The notes under the pieces: generated by a model
Databases searched by the model: none
What the model was told of the DNA's origin: nothing
What the model saw: the letters and a program-made list of their open reading frames with translations, nothing else
Shown here: in pieces, positions 18,703 through 27,975 of the stretch
Layout: every line of letters begins with the position of its first letter
Position numbering within the stretch: position 1 is the first letter of the stretch
Program-made: the position numbers and the translations under genes
Assembly: GCF_037911585.1 (NCBI RefSeq)
Contig: NZ_JBAJNS010000001.1
Location: 2,231,001-2,295,000, forward strand
Length of the DNA stretch: 64,000 nucleotides
Source: Streptomyces sp. GSL17-111
Lineage (GTDB): Bacteria > Actinomycetota > Actinomycetes > Streptomycetales > Streptomycetaceae
Reading direction: 5' to 3'

Positions 18703-18984
18703 TCAGCGACGACGCGACTTGCGATCGTCCTTCACGTGGCCGCGGAAGGTGCGGGTCGGCGCGAACTCGCCGAGCTTGTGGCCGACCATCGACTCGGTGA
18801 CGAACACCGGGACGTGCTTGCGGCCGTCGTGCACCGCGATCGTGTGGCCCAGCATGGCCGGGACGATCATGGAGCGGCGGGACCAGGTCTTGATGACGTT
18901 CTTGGAACCGGCTTCGTTCTGCGTGTCCACCTTCTTGATCAGGTGGTCGTCGACGAAGGGCCCCTTCTTGAGACTGCGCGGCAT
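18703..18984 (-). CDS. rpsS: 30S ribosomal protein S19
   Basis: S19 pairs with S13 in the 30S head. The 93-residue product reads [20 protein letters not shown], followed by [29 protein letters not shown] and [24 protein letters not shown]. Full-length and typical. It follows rplB by 12 nt. Confidence 0.98.
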   Translation of the reverse strand: MPRSLKKGPFVDDHLIKKVDTQNEAGSKNVIKTWSRRSMIVPAMLGHTIAVHDGRKHVPVFVTESMVGHKLGEFAPTRTFRGHVKDDRKSRRR

Positions 18985-18996
18985 CTAAACCCGCTC

Positions 18997-19833
18997 CTAG
19001 CGCTTCTTGTTCGTCTTGCGGCGGCGGACGATGTACTTGTTGCTGGCCTTCTTCGGCGAGCGAGTACGTCCTTCCTTCTGACCCCAGGGCGACACCGGGT
19101 GGCGTCCACCCGAGGTCCGGCCCTCACCACCACCGTGCGGGTGGTCGATCGGGTTCATCACGACGCCGCGGACGGTCGGGCGAACGCCCAGCCAGCGCTT
19201 GCGGCCCGCCTTGCCCCAGTTGATGTTCGACTGCTCGGCGTTGCCGACCTCGCCGACGGTGGCGCGGCAGCGGACGTCGACCAGCCGGATCTCGCCGGAC
19301 GGCATGCGCAGGTGGGCCATGGAGCCCTCACGCGCGAGCAGCTGCACGGCGGCACCCGCGGAGCGGGCGAACTTCGCGCCGCCGCCGGGCCGCAGCTCGA
19401 TGGCGTGGATGGTCGTACCCACCGGGATGTTGCGCAGCGGCAGGTTGTTGCCCGGCTTGATGTCGGCCCCGGGACCGTTCTCGACGCGGTCGCCCTGCTG
19501 GATGCCGCGCGGCGCGAGGATGTAGCGCTTCTCGCCGTCGGCGTAGTGCAGCAGCGCGATGCGCGCGGTGCGGTTCGGGTCGTACTCGATGTGCGCGACC
19601 TTGGCCGGCACGCCGTCCTTGTCGTGACGACGGAAGTCGATCACTCGGTAGGCGCGCTTGTGGCCACCGCCCTGGTGGCGAACGGTCACACGACCGGCGT
19701 TGTTACGGCCGCCCTTGCTGTGCAGCGGGCGGACCAGCGACTTCTCCGGCGTGGACCGCGTGATCTCGACGAAGTCGGCGACGCTGGCGCCACGACGGCC
19801 AGGAGTCGTCGGCTTGTACTTGCGGATACCCAT
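18997..19833 (-). CDS. rplB: 50S ribosomal protein L2
   Basis: L2 is essential for subunit joining and peptidyl transferase organisation. The 278-residue product starts [20 protein letters not shown]. It contains [22 protein letters not shown] and the highly conserved [24 protein letters not shown] block, which includes the critical His near the catalytic centre. It lies 51 nt downstream of rplW. Confidence 0.98.
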   Translation of the reverse strand: MGIRKYKPTTPGRRGASVADFVEITRSTPEKSLVRPLHSKGGRNNAGRVTVRHQGGGHKRAYRVIDFRRHDKDGVPAKVAHIEYDPNRTARIALLHYADGEKRYILAPRGIQQGDRVENGPGADIKPGNNLPLRNIPVGTTIHAIELRPGGGAKFARSAGAAVQLLAREGSMAHLRMPSGEIRLVDVRCRATVGEVGNAEQSNINWGKAGRKRWLGVRPTVRGVVMNPIDHPHGGGEGRTSGGRHPVSPWGQKEGRTRSPKKASNKYIVRRRKTNKKR

Positions 19834-19884
19834 TTCTCAGTCCTCGTCCAAAATCGGACAGCTATTGGACAGTCCACGTCTCCG

Positions 19885-20226
19885 TTAGGAGACCGGCCCG
19901 CCGAAGATGTCGATACGGTCGCCCTCGGCGAGGGTCACGATGGCGCGCTTGGTGTCGGCGCGCTTGCCGTAACCGGTGCGGGTGCGCTTGCGCTTGCCCT
20001 GCCGGTTGATCGTGTTCACACCGGTGACCTTGACCGAGAAGACCGCCTCGACGGCCTGCTTGATCTGGGTCTTGTTGGCCCGCGGGTCGACGATGAACGT
20101 GTACTTGTTCTCGTCGAGCAGCGCGTAGCTCTTCTCCGAGACCACGGGCTTGAGCAGGATGTCACGGGGGTCCGTGAACGTGCTGCTCGTGATCTCGGTG
20201 ACCGCGGTGGCGGTTGCCTCGCTCAT
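19885..20226 (-). CDS. rplW: 50S ribosomal protein L23
   Basis: L23 is the main docking site for trigger factor and SRP at the tunnel exit. The 113-residue product has [40 protein letters not shown] and [20 protein letters not shown]. The N-terminal Ala/Thr extension is lineage-typical. It overlaps the rplD stop by one base. Confidence 0.97.
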   Translation of the reverse strand: MSEATATAVTEITSSTFTDPRDILLKPVVSEKSYALLDENKYTFIVDPRANKTQIKQAVEAVFSVKVTGVNTINRQGKRKRTRTGYGKRADTKRAIVTLAEGDRIDIFGGPVS

Positions 20227-20900
20227 CAGGCGTCGCTCCCTTCGAGCTCAACCTCACTCGCGACGGCCTTGCCGGCCTCGGCGGGCCCGGCGACGAAGGA
20301 GTCGTAGGCAGCCTTGGTGAAGACCACGTCGTCGGAGACGAGCACGTCGTACGTGTTCAGCTGGCCCGGCTCCAGGATGTGCACCTGGGGCAGGTTGCGG
20401 GCGGACAGCCACGCGGCCTCGTCGGCCCGCTCGGCGACCAGGAGCACGCTCTTGCGCTCGCTGATCCTGCCGAAGAGGGTCTTGGCGGCCTTGGTGGAGA
20501 CCTCGCCCTCGACCACGCCGGAGACGACGTGGACGCGGTTGTGGCGGGCCCGGTCGGAGAGGGCGCCACGCAGGGCGGCGGCCTTCATCTTCTTCGGGGT
20601 CCGCTGCGAGTAGTCACGCGGCACGGGACCGTGCACGACGCCACCACCGGCGAACTGCGGAGCGCGGGTCGAACCCTGACGCGCGCGGCCGGTGCCCTTC
20701 TGGCGGTACGGCTTCTTGCCACCGCCGCGGACCTCGCCACGGGTCTTGGTCTTGTGCGTGCCCTGGCGGGCAGCGGCCAGCTGGGCGACGACGACCTGGT
20801 GGATCAGCGGGATGCTGACCTTCGCGTCGAAGATCTCCGCGGGGAGCTCGACGGTCCCGGCCTTGTCGCCTGCCGGCGAAAGGATGTCAATGGTGCTCAT
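20226..20900 (-). CDS. rplD: 50S ribosomal protein L4
   Basis: L4 has an extended loop lining the peptide tunnel and in some bacteria represses the S10 operon. The 224-residue product starts [20 protein letters not shown], with the loop [20 protein letters not shown] and then [32 protein letters not shown]. The start at 20900 fits homologues; the longer frame runs back into rplC. Confidence 0.98.
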   Translation of the reverse strand: MSTIDILSPAGDKAGTVELPAEIFDAKVSIPLIHQVVVAQLAAARQGTHKTKTRGEVRGGGKKPYRQKGTGRARQGSTRAPQFAGGGVVHGPVPRDYSQRTPKKMKAAALRGALSDRARHNRVHVVSGVVEGEVSTKAAKTLFGRISERKSVLLVAERADEAAWLSARNLPQVHILEPGQLNTYDVLVSDDVVFTKAAYDSFVAGPAEAGKAVASEVELEGSDA

Positions 20901-20904
20901 TACC

Positions 20905-21549
20905 TCAGGCCCCCTTGGCCGCAGTACGGACCAGGACGAGGCCGCCGTTCGGACCGGGGACGGCGCCCTTGATGAGCAGCAGTCCCTTCTCCGCGTCAAC
21001 GGCGTGGACGGTCAGGTTCTGGGTGGTGACCCGCTCGTTGCCCATGCGGCCCGCCATCTTCATTCCCTTGAAGACGCGGCCGGGGGTGGCGCAGCCACCG
21101 ATGGAGCCCGGCTTGCGGTGCACGCGGTGCGCACCGTGCGAAGCCTTGCCGCCGTGGAAGCCGTGGCGCTTCATGACACCGGCGGTGCCCTTGCCCTTGG
21201 ACTTACCGGTCACGTCCACCTTGACGCCGGACTCGAACACCTCGGCGGTGATCTCCTGGCCCAGGGTGTACTCGGACGCGTCCTCGGTACGGAGCTCGAC
21301 CAGGTGGCGCCGGGGCGTCACGTCGGCCTTGGCGAAGTGGCCCTTGAGGGGCTTGTTCACCTTGCGCGGGTCGATCTCGCCGAAGGCGATCTGGACGGCG
21401 CCGTAGCCGTCACGGTCTCCGGAGCGCACCTGGGTCACGACGCAGGGGCCGGCCTTGACCACGGTCACCGGGACGACACGGTTGTTCTCGTCCCAGACCT
21501 GGGTCATGCCGAGCTTCTCGCCCAGGAGGCCCTTGATCTGCTTAGCCAT
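20905..21549 (-). CDS. rplC: 50S ribosomal protein L3
   Basis: L3 reaches the peptidyl transferase centre. The 214-residue product starts [20 protein letters not shown] and has [51 protein letters not shown]. All are family signatures. It lies 14 nt after rpsJ. Confidence 0.98.
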   Translation of the reverse strand: MAKQIKGLLGEKLGMTQVWDENNRVVPVTVVKAGPCVVTQVRSGDRDGYGAVQIAFGEIDPRKVNKPLKGHFAKADVTPRRHLVELRTEDASEYTLGQEITAEVFESGVKVDVTGKSKGKGTAGVMKRHGFHGGKASHGAHRVHRKPGSIGGCATPGRVFKGMKMAGRMGNERVTTQNLTVHAVDAEKGLLLIKGAVPGPNGGLVLVRTAAKGA

Positions 21550-21563
21550 CTTCAGCGCACCCC

Positions 21564-21872
21564 TCAGAGCTTGATCTCGATGTCAACGCCGGCCGGGAGG
21601 TCCAGGCGCATCAGCGAGTCAACGGTCTTGGGCGTCGGGTCGAGGATGTCGATCAGACGCTTGTGGGTACGCATCTCGAAGTGCTCGCGCGAGTCCTTGT
21701 ACTTGTGCGGCGACTTGATGACGCAGTACACGTTCTTCTCAGTGGGCAGCGGCACCGGGCCCGCGACCGACGCACCAGTGCGGGTCACCGTCTCGACGAT
21801 CTTCTTCGCCGAGTTGTCGATGACCTCGTGGTCGTAGGCCTTGAGCCGGATGCGGATCTTCTGTCCCGCCAT
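21564..21872 (-). CDS. rpsJ: 30S ribosomal protein S10
   Basis: S10 acts in the 30S head and, with NusB, in antitermination. The 102-residue product reads [20 protein letters not shown], then [39 protein letters not shown]. It is the first gene of the superoperon, with a 378 nt untranslated stretch upstream that should contain the main promoter and leader. Confidence 0.98.
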   Translation of the reverse strand: MAGQKIRIRLKAYDHEVIDNSAKKIVETVTRTGASVAGPVPLPTEKNVYCVIKSPHKYKDSREHFEMRTHKRLIDILDPTPKTVDSLMRLDLPAGVDIEIKL

Positions 21873-22250
21873 GGCTACTTCGTAGTCCTGTCTCTCGTAA
21901 ACGCTCTGGACCCGGCGGTTCCACCCTCACGTCCGACCCACGCGGTCGGGCGTGTCGCATCCCCTCTCGTACTTCTCCGCAGGAGCAGCCCTGCGAGGGG
22001 AAGGAACCGGGGGGAAGAAACCCACCGGGTGCCTGGTTAAAAGCCCCTCCTGCGCTTCCCGGAAGATTCCCGTACTTCCGCCCCTGACGAGGGGCGACGA
22101 ATACCTGGGACTCGCTTCCGGTCCTCCCGGCGGGAGGCGCACAGCATCGGCACTCAACCGAGCAACCGGAACAGTGTGCCATACAGGACAGAGCCGTCGC
22201 CAATCGGGCCAGGGCCCCTCGAACACGGGACAGCTCGGGCGGGAGGCGAC
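21873..22250 (-). promoter_or_regulatory. Leader and promoter region of the S10 superoperon
   Basis: These 378 nt between rpsJ and the caspase-like gene hold no convincing gene. On the minus strand they contain small inverted repeats, CGCCCCT/AGGGGCG (around 22083-22100) and CGCAGG/CCTGCG (around 21980-22000), that could shape an S10 leader RNA. I cannot assign -35 and -10 boxes with confidence. The role is inferred from position. Confidence 0.5.
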
Positions 22251-23588
22251 TCAGCCCCCCGGAGCGACCGACCGGACGGTGGAGAGCAAGGCGTAGAGCT
22301 GCTGCGCGTAGCCCTTGCCCCAGCCTCCGTATGTCACCTCGACCCCACCTGACCGTACGACCAAGGCCCACTCGGTCAACCCCAAGCGCCTCTCGGAGAC
22401 GATCCGCACGTCGAGGCCCGGCAACCGACTGTAGGGGCAGCGTAACCTGGACCGTTTCGTGACCACGTAGAGCGCCCGGTCGCTGAAGGCGATCACGTTG
22501 CTGTACAGGGGAGGATCAGGCCAGTCCGGAAGGCAGGCGGCTATGACCGACTCGCCCGGGGAGACGTCGCACTGGACAGCCGTCCTTCGGGCCAGCCGTG
22601 CGGACAGACGTTCCCCATGGCGGACGACACGCTCCGGCTGAACGGCGAGAAGGGAGCCCACCAGGTCAGCCACGGCTGGTGCCGCTCTCACGGTGGGCAT
22701 GCCAGGCATTCCCACCACCGGCCCTCCGCCCGCCCGGCCGCCAGGCCGCTTCGGCCCGGCGGCCCCGGCCCCGGGTTCCGGGCCCGCCGGATTGGGGAAC
22801 AGGAGGGCCTGGCTCAGGTTCCCGGCCTTCTGCGTGGGGGCGTGGACCTCCGGCACGGGCGCCCCCTTCTCCCGCTGGAGCACCCCCACGGCCCGGCACA
22901 CGTCGGCCAGCGACAGAGGACCGGCCACGTCCGCCTCCCCGGCAGTCAGGACGTCGACGAGGCTGCGTCCGAACGTCGTCCAGGACAGCGTGCCGTCCAT
23001 CTCGGCCCAGGTGTCCCGGTCGGCTGCGCACAGCACGGCGACGCTGCCGGGCCCGGAGCGGGGCTCCTCGTCGAGCACCGTTCGCACCCGCCGCCCGACG
23101 ACCTCGTCGAGCGGGCCCTGCATGAGGGGCACGGCCGCCGCCGCGAAGCAGGAGTCGAGGATCAGGACGCGGTCGCTGTCGGGCGCCACCGCCCGCAGCA
23201 GGCGGCCCAGCGAGCTCGCGCGCAGGCTGGTCTCCTCCGTCAGCGGCGGGCGGGTGTCGTGCAGCGCGAGGCAGTACTCCTGCGACGACGGCGGGAAGAA
23301 CCCGTGACCGGTGTAGAGGAACAGCACGGTCCACCCGGCGCCCCTGGGGCTCTGCTCGCCGAACGCCTTGACCAGGAAGTCCTGGATCGCGTCGAGGTGG
23401 TGCTGCGCCCCGGGCTCCCCGAACAGCCACAGCACGTGCGCGGACGGCAGCCGCAGACGCTCTCCGGTGAGATAGCCGCGCACGGCGTTGGCCGTGGTAC
23501 GGAACGCGACGGCGTCCTCGAACTGGTCCATGCTCGGCCAGGAGTCGGCGCCGCAGACGATCGCCAGCGTGCGCCCGCGATCGAGCAC
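22251..23588 (-). CDS. Caspase-like peptidase with C-terminal PH-like domain
   Basis: The 445-residue protein has a caspase/peptidase C14 domain (about 5-235). The catalytic His is His95 in LYTGHGFF and the nucleophile is Cys147 in VLILDSCFAAA. A Pro/Gly-rich linker (about 262-300) leads to a C-terminal domain (about 335-440) with the pattern of a bacterial PH-like fold (VIAFSDRALYVVTKRSRLRC). No signal peptide or membrane helix is seen, so it should act in the cytoplasm. The start is GTG at 23588, with GGGGGAG before it and the upstream EACC1-like stop inside the same site, so the pair is coupled. In such pairs the peptidase is thought to be a self-killing effector released when an invader is sensed. 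No NTPase or sensor gene is directly adjacent. Confidence 0.85.
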   Translation of the reverse strand: MLDRGRTLAIVCGADSWPSMDQFEDAVAFRTTANAVRGYLTGERLRLPSAHVLWLFGEPGAQHHLDAIQDFLVKAFGEQSPRGAGWTVLFLYTGHGFFPPSSQEYCLALHDTRPPLTEETSLRASSLGRLLRAVAPDSDRVLILDSCFAAAAVPLMQGPLDEVVGRRVRTVLDEEPRSGPGSVAVLCAADRDTWAEMDGTLSWTTFGRSLVDVLTAGEADVAGPLSLADVCRAVGVLQREKGAPVPEVHAPTQKAGNLSQALLFPNPAGPEPGAGAAGPKRPGGRAGGGPVVGMPGMPTVRAAPAVADLVGSLLAVQPERVVRHGERLSARLARRTAVQCDVSPGESVIAACLPDWPDPPLYSNVIAFSDRALYVVTKRSRLRCPYSRLPGLDVRIVSERRLGLTEWALVVRSGGVEVTYGGWGKGYAQQLYALLSTVRSVAPGG

Positions 23589-23590
23589 CC

Positions 23591-24010
23591 CTACTCCCCC
23601 GCCTCCCCGACGGCCCCGGCATCCTCGTCCTGCGCGGTGTCCTCAAGGAACCGCTCGATGACCTTCATCGTGCGCGCCGAGGGCCGCCCCTCCAACGTCA
23701 GCTCCGTGGTCACCTCCCCGGACCCCGCCCGCCGTCGCACGAGGTGCAACTGAGCGACGCTGCGCTTGGCCATCCACGTCGCGACGCCCCGCGCGAGGAT
23801 CGGCCCGACTCCGAGGCTCAACGCACCGGCGAGGGCGACGAGCGTCCCCGCGTCCTGCCGCTTGGCGTCGGCCCGCTGCTGCCGGGCAGCGGCCTGCGGC
23901 ACCTCGGCGTGCAGGAACTCCGCCAGATCCGCCGCCAACACACCGGCCTCCCGGGCACCGACCCCGGGGAAACTCACGACCACGCTGTCCCGACCACCCT
24001 GCTCCCCCAC
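23591..24010 (-). CDS. EACC1-like small protein, partner of the caspase-like peptidase
   Basis: The 139-residue product has an N-terminal beta strand (SVVVSFPG), a helix (about 20-40, LAADLAEFLHAEV), a hydrophobic Gly/Ala/Leu segment (about 55-75) ending in WMAKRS, then strands AQLHLVRR and TTELTLEG and a final helix. This matches the layout of effector-associated constant component 1 (EACC1) proteins, found next to caspases and other effectors in actinobacterial conflict systems. The GTG at 24010 has GAGGGG 6 nt upstream; a frame opening at 24094 is less likely. It ends 2 nt before the peptidase start. Assignment to EACC1 rests on pattern and context, not on a profile search. Confidence 0.68.
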   Translation of the reverse strand: MGEQGGRDSVVVSFPGVGAREAGVLAADLAEFLHAEVPQAAARQQRADAKRQDAGTLVALAGALSLGVGPILARGVATWMAKRSVAQLHLVRRRAGSGEVTTELTLEGRPSARTMKVIERFLEDTAQDEDAGAVGEAGE

Positions 24011-24112
24011 ACCGACCCCCTCAGCCGACGACCACCCGGTCACCCCATACCCCCGGCGACTTCCAGCCAAGCCCCACTCCCCCGCCAACCGCACCGGCGG
24101 CCGTGCCCTGAG

Positions 24113-24642
24113 CTACGCCCCACACGGCACAAAGGACGGCCGCTCCACCAGGTCGGCGATCGTGAAGCCCTCGAAGGTCACGTCGGTCAGAACGCGGAAG
24201 AGGCACTCCGAGGCGCTCATCGGCCAGCGCTGCTACGGCCCGTCCTTCTGCCGGGCCACGACCGGCCACTCCTCCGCAGGCAACCCGACGTCGGCCGCCC
24301 AGAAGAACTCAGCGGCCGTCACCGACGTCGCCCACGGAATAGGCCACTCCCACCGCGCCGGTACAGGCCGTATGGCTCGTACACGCCGCGCACGATGGGG
24401 TGCGCCTCCACCGTCCGCCACAGCGACTCCAGCTGATCGGCCACCTGCGACACGGCACCACCCGGCGCGCCGTACACCTGCACGTGCCCGCTGAACTCCC
24501 CCCGCACCGAAGCAACACGGCACAGCTCCTTGTAGTCCTGCGGCAGCGCCGTCCCCAGCCGCGCCTCGATCAGATCCCACGCGACCCCGACCTCCCCCGA
24601 CCGCCACCCCACGGCGTCGGCGATCCCACTGACCCACACCAT
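24113..24642 (-). pseudogene. SMI1/KNR4 family gene, frameshifted with an in-frame stop (array copy 6)
   Basis: The N-terminal part in one frame (WDLIEARLGTALPQDYKEL, then HPIVRGVYEPYGLYRR) is the SMI1/KNR4 start. The continuation WEWPIPWATSVTAAEFFWAA and LPAEEWPVVARQKDGP is in another frame, so a frameshift lies around 24330-24350. That frame stops at TAG 24235-24233 and resumes in phase with QRWPMSASECLFRVLTDVTF to a stop at 24113. The TAG falls where relatives would have Trp. It is the array copy farthest from the RHS gene. Confidence 0.75.
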
Positions 24643-24689
24643 GCCGCCCCGGACACGCGTTGATCATCGTCAATCAAGAATGCAGGAAC

Positions 24690-25190
24690 TCAGCCACAGA
24701 AGACCCCGGGATTCGGACCTGGGAAATCAGGCGGCAGAACATGTGACGCAATGTGCCCCGAGGCAAGCCCCGACAGGTACGCGGTGGACCCACCCTCGAA
24801 CTCACACCAGTCATCGTTACAGCTGCTGACGACAACAGTCCAATGATCACCTCCCTTGGGTGAGGTGCGAAAGTGCAGCACGTCACCATCGATAGAGTCC
24901 GCCCAGGGGACAAGCCCCGACTCCTCCGGATACGGGACGTACCCGCGCGTCATTCCAGCGTCGCGCAGGCCCGCAACCCGTGCGGCCTCTCGCTTCACGA
25001 AATCAACAAACCGCCCCTCGCTGCCTGCGCGAGGACACTGGATCGCAAGCCAATCGTCGATGACCAACCCTGGATAGAATTCCGAAAGAGCCATGTAGTC
25101 ATTCGGGAACTCAATGCCTAGCTCTTGAGCGATGGAGTCCCAATCAATCCCCTGTGGCTGCGCGCGCCGCACTGAAATAAGTGCTGGCAT
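24690..25190 (-). CDS. SMI1/KNR4 family protein, intact (array copy 5)
   Basis: SMI1/KNR4 proteins are the commonest immunity proteins of bacterial polymorphic toxins. The 166-residue product has IDWDSIAQELGIEFPNDYMA, LVIDDWLAIQCP, the family core PYPEESGLVPWADSIDGDVL and WTVVVSSCNDDWCEF. The ATG at 25190 fits the usual length. Codon use is more AT-rich than the ribosomal block. Inferred role: cytoplasmic binder of an RHS/Rhs-type toxin tip, possibly one no longer encoded here. Confidence 0.8.
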   Translation of the reverse strand: MPALISVRRAQPQGIDWDSIAQELGIEFPNDYMALSEFYPGLVIDDWLAIQCPRAGSEGRFVDFVKREAARVAGLRDAGMTRGYVPYPEESGLVPWADSIDGDVLHFRTSPKGGDHWTVVVSSCNDDWCEFEGGSTAYLSGLASGHIASHVLPPDFPGPNPGVFCG

Positions 25191-25358
25191 GGATACTTCA
25201 AGGCCATGAAGACTCAAGGTCGCCGCTCCATCCACGTCATTCCTCGCGCAAGACAATTTCCCGCCCGACTGCCATTGCGCATCCAGGCGCTCCCCGTCGC
25301 GCCTTTTCGGCGCACGACACCCAGGCGCGCCACCGGGCCCCAACACACCGATACGCGC

Positions 25359-25901
25359 TCATTCATGGAAGAGATAGGTTCGTGGGCGGCAGCGGAGGAG
25401 GTCACCCGGCAGCCCACGACGTTCCACCGTCCCGTCGATGAGGCTCACCAGGAAGGCGACCATCCCACCGGAAAACTTTCACCAGTACTGTTCGCAACAG
25501 CCAGCGACCACCGGCCATTCAGCAGGTGAAGTGCCAGCGATCTTCCTGTGGAAGAGGTTTCCGCCCAGACGACTCACCCCACGGGAGCAGCCCGCCGGGA
25601 GCCGGATGGCCCTTGTGCCCACACGTCAGGCCATGCCCGGCCAGCCTTCCACGAGTTCAAGCTCGCCTCGCAGGTGTTCCGTGTGCCCCACCTCGTTGCC
25701 GAAATCGGGTACCCAGACCAGCAAGAGCCCGTCGATCTCTGTGGGCGAATAGACCCACACAAGCTCTACACAATTGGAAGGAAATCCCTTCAGGTCAAGT
25801 TCACTAGCGATCAACGTGAGATCAATTTCGTGAGGCTACCCCGGCTGTTGCCGAGCGAGCGCGGGAACGACGCGCTCAAGGCGCGCAACTCCGCTCAACA
25901 T
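25359..25901 (-). pseudogene. SMI1/KNR4 family gene, heavily decayed (array copy 4)
   Basis: This region aligns over its length with array copy 2 (26866-27405). From ATG 25901 it reads MLSGVARLERVVPALARQQP, then a TAG, then PHEIDLTLIASELDLKGFPS through ELELVEGWPG. A frameshift leads to HKGHPAPGGLLPWGES, another shift to AEWPVVAG, then a TGA at a position where copy 2 has Trp (DWWEF). It ends GGMVAFLVSLIDGTVERRG to the stop at 25359. At least two frameshifts and two nonsense codons make it non-functional. Confidence 0.8.
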
Positions 25902-26087
25902 CTTCGCTGCTTGCGCGAAGACTTTACTGTCGTCATTGAAGACAGAATCCCAAGAACTTCGTGGGAATTTATCTGCCTGCGCGGAATGACTCACCGTCAC
26001 CTACCCCAGAAGGTAAACCAGCCTGTGGGCGATTGATTCTCCCTTCGCTTAGCCATGCCCACGAGGGTCTCTCATTATTTGATTATG

Positions 26088-26669
26088 TCACTCGAAGTAA
26101 CCGTACTGTTCCAAAGGAGGACGCCCGGCTCCCGGGCGACTTCCATCAGTCGGCTGAAAAGCGAGGGGGATATCAGAATCCACTTCGGAAATGAAACTCA
26201 TCTCGATGGCATCCCAGATGAATTCATGCATGAAACCGACCATTCCACCGTCGTAGTATCCAATGTCCCGCCCCCGCCCAGGGCGCCCCACGATGGTCCA
26301 CTGACCAGGGTCGACGGAGCCAGTACGCCAACACAGGACGTCTCCGTCAGAGGTTCCAGCCCACGGAATTACACCGCCCTCCTCTGGATATACAGCGTAC
26401 AGGGCCGGCTGGCCGGAAATTTGTGATCGACTATGGATCACCTTCCTTTCAGTCGACAGCGCATGCACCAGTTCTACGTTGCTATTCACCACACCTGGCA
26501 CAAACACAGTGAGGTAATCATCGAATCTGCCAGGACCGAACCAATAAACGTAGGACTTATAGTCTGCGGGCAAGGAAGCACCCAGGTCATGCTCCACTCG
26601 ATCCCAATCCACGACATAACGTCGCGGAACCGCTAGGCCGGCGTCACGACCCAATTGATCGATACTCAT
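26088..26669 (-). CDS. SMI1/KNR4 family protein, intact (array copy 3)
   Basis: The 193-residue product reads MSIDQLGRDAGLAVPRRYVV, then DWDRVEHDLGASLPADYKSYV, YLTVFVPG and the family core YPEEGGVIPWAGTSDGDVLCW with WTIVGRPG. The ATG at 26669 has a GAGGA site. It keeps all blocks expected of an SMI1 fold and lies between two broken copies. Likely an immunity protein for a toxin variant; the partner cannot be named from sequence. Confidence 0.82.
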   Translation of the reverse strand: MSIDQLGRDAGLAVPRRYVVDWDRVEHDLGASLPADYKSYVYWFGPGRFDDYLTVFVPGVVNSNVELVHALSTERKVIHSRSQISGQPALYAVYPEEGGVIPWAGTSDGDVLCWRTGSVDPGQWTIVGRPGRGRDIGYYDGGMVGFMHEFIWDAIEMSFISEVDSDIPLAFQPTDGSRPGAGRPPLEQYGYFE

Positions 26670-26865
26670 ACAGAATCCTCAACTCCCCGGAAGCCCGTCA
26701 ACGGTGTTGCTTCGAGTCTCGCCCGCCAGGCCGCGAGCACAGCAGTGCCGCTACGCCACCCCCAGCAAGCGAGATCGCACGTAACGACTGCGGTACCGGC
26801 TGCATGATGTAGCGGTAGAAAGGATGCAGGACGGGCCTCACCACCGCTGCCCCACCGAAACGGAC

Positions 26866-27405
26866 TCACTCCTGAAAGAGGTAGACCCGTGGTTGGCGGC
26901 GGGGAACGTCCTCTGGCAGTCCGCGACGTTCCACCGTCCCATCAATGAGGCCCACCAGAAAGGCGACCATTCCGCCGGGAAACTCCCACCAGTCCTGACC
27001 ACGGCAGCCGACGACCACGGGCCAATCAGCGGGCTCCCGACCGGCGAGCTTCCAGTAGAAGGCGTCCCCGTGAAGAGACTCACTTCACGCGAGCAGCCCG
27101 CCAGGAGCCGGATGAGCCTCGTGCCCAGATGTCAGGCCATCCTCGGCGAGTTCTTGCACGAGTTCGAGCTCGTCCCGCAGGTGGTCAGCATACCCCGCCT
27201 CGTCGCCAGGGTCGGGTAGCCAAATCCGCAGAAAGCCATCGATCTCCATGGCGGGATATCCGCGTGCCAGTTCCACGTAGTCCGGGGGAAATCCGCTCAG
27301 ACCGAGTTCGCCAGCGATCAGCAGGAAGTCGTTTTCGCGTGGCTGCCGCATCCGTTGCCGTGCGAGCTCGGGAGCAACGCGCTCAAGGTCTGCAACACTC
27401 AGCAC
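26866..27405 (-). pseudogene. SMI1/KNR4 family gene with one in-frame TGA (array copy 2)
   Basis: The frame runs from GTG 27405 (VLSVADLERVAPELARQRMR) through DFLLIAGELGLSGFPPDYVE to HPAPGGLLA. A TGA at 27087-27085 interrupts it, then it continues in the same frame as SESLHGDAFYWKLAGREPAD, WPVVVGCRGQDWWEFPGGMV and VYLFQE to a stop at 26866. Copy 4 has TGG (GGLLPWGES) at the homologous codon, so this looks like a single Trp-to-stop change. A recent pseudogene, or an unusual read-through gene. Confidence 0.78.
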
Positions 27406-27445
27406 TGGCAACCGAGAGGCACCCCTACGCGTCGGTTGTTGGCCC

Positions 27446-27973
27446 TCAATTCAGAAATCCGACGGGTTCGAAACTGGGCTCTTCCTCCTGAAGAAAGGGA
27501 ACGTGCAGATTGCCACTCAGCGCCTCATGCAAGAAATAGGTGAAGCCTGAAGGGAAATTCACCCACTCACCCATATCCATCACCACGTTCCATTCATCTT
27601 CCGCACCCTTAGGCGGCAGAAGGAAAATCTGATTGCCCCCTGATGTTCGGGCCACGGGAATACAACCATGGGGGTCAGGGTGAATGGGGTAAGGAACTTC
27701 GTAGTAGGGCGTTCTTTTTAGTTTCTCATACTGCCCACCAGCCAACTGCACCTCCTCGAAGAGGTTCAGACTGGTGTCACCCTGGGATGCTTTGGGATGA
27801 AAAATCAACAGCGTACCACTCAGACAACATGGACCGTAAGAGGAAACGAACTCCTTGTAGTCGACTGGTAGAGCGCGGCCGACAAAATCCTCAAATTCAC
27901 TCCAATCAGAGTGAAGTGGATTAGCGACATACGGGGGAACGCCAAGAAGACTCTCGAAATCCTCAATCCTCAT
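27446..27973 (-). CDS. SMI1/KNR4 family protein, probable cognate immunity gene of the RHS toxin (array copy 1)
   Basis: The 175-residue product starts MRIEDFESLLGVPPYVANPL and has DWSEFEDFVGRALPVDYKEF, YPIHPDPHGCIPVARTSGGN and WNVVMDMGEWVNF, the SMI1/KNR4 pattern. The ATG lies 2 nt after the RHS stop, and its ribosome binding site GGAAGGA overlaps the last RHS codons, so translation is coupled. That position is standard for the immunity protein of a polymorphic toxin. Predicted to be cytoplasmic and to bind and block the C-terminal nuclease of the RHS protein. Confidence 0.85.
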   Translation of the reverse strand: MRIEDFESLLGVPPYVANPLHSDWSEFEDFVGRALPVDYKEFVSSYGPCCLSGTLLIFHPKASQGDTSLNLFEEVQLAGGQYEKLKRTPYYEVPYPIHPDPHGCIPVARTSGGNQIFLLPPKGAEDEWNVVMDMGEWVNFPSGFTYFLHEALSGNLHVPFLQEEEPSFEPVGFLN

Positions 27974-27975
27974 GT

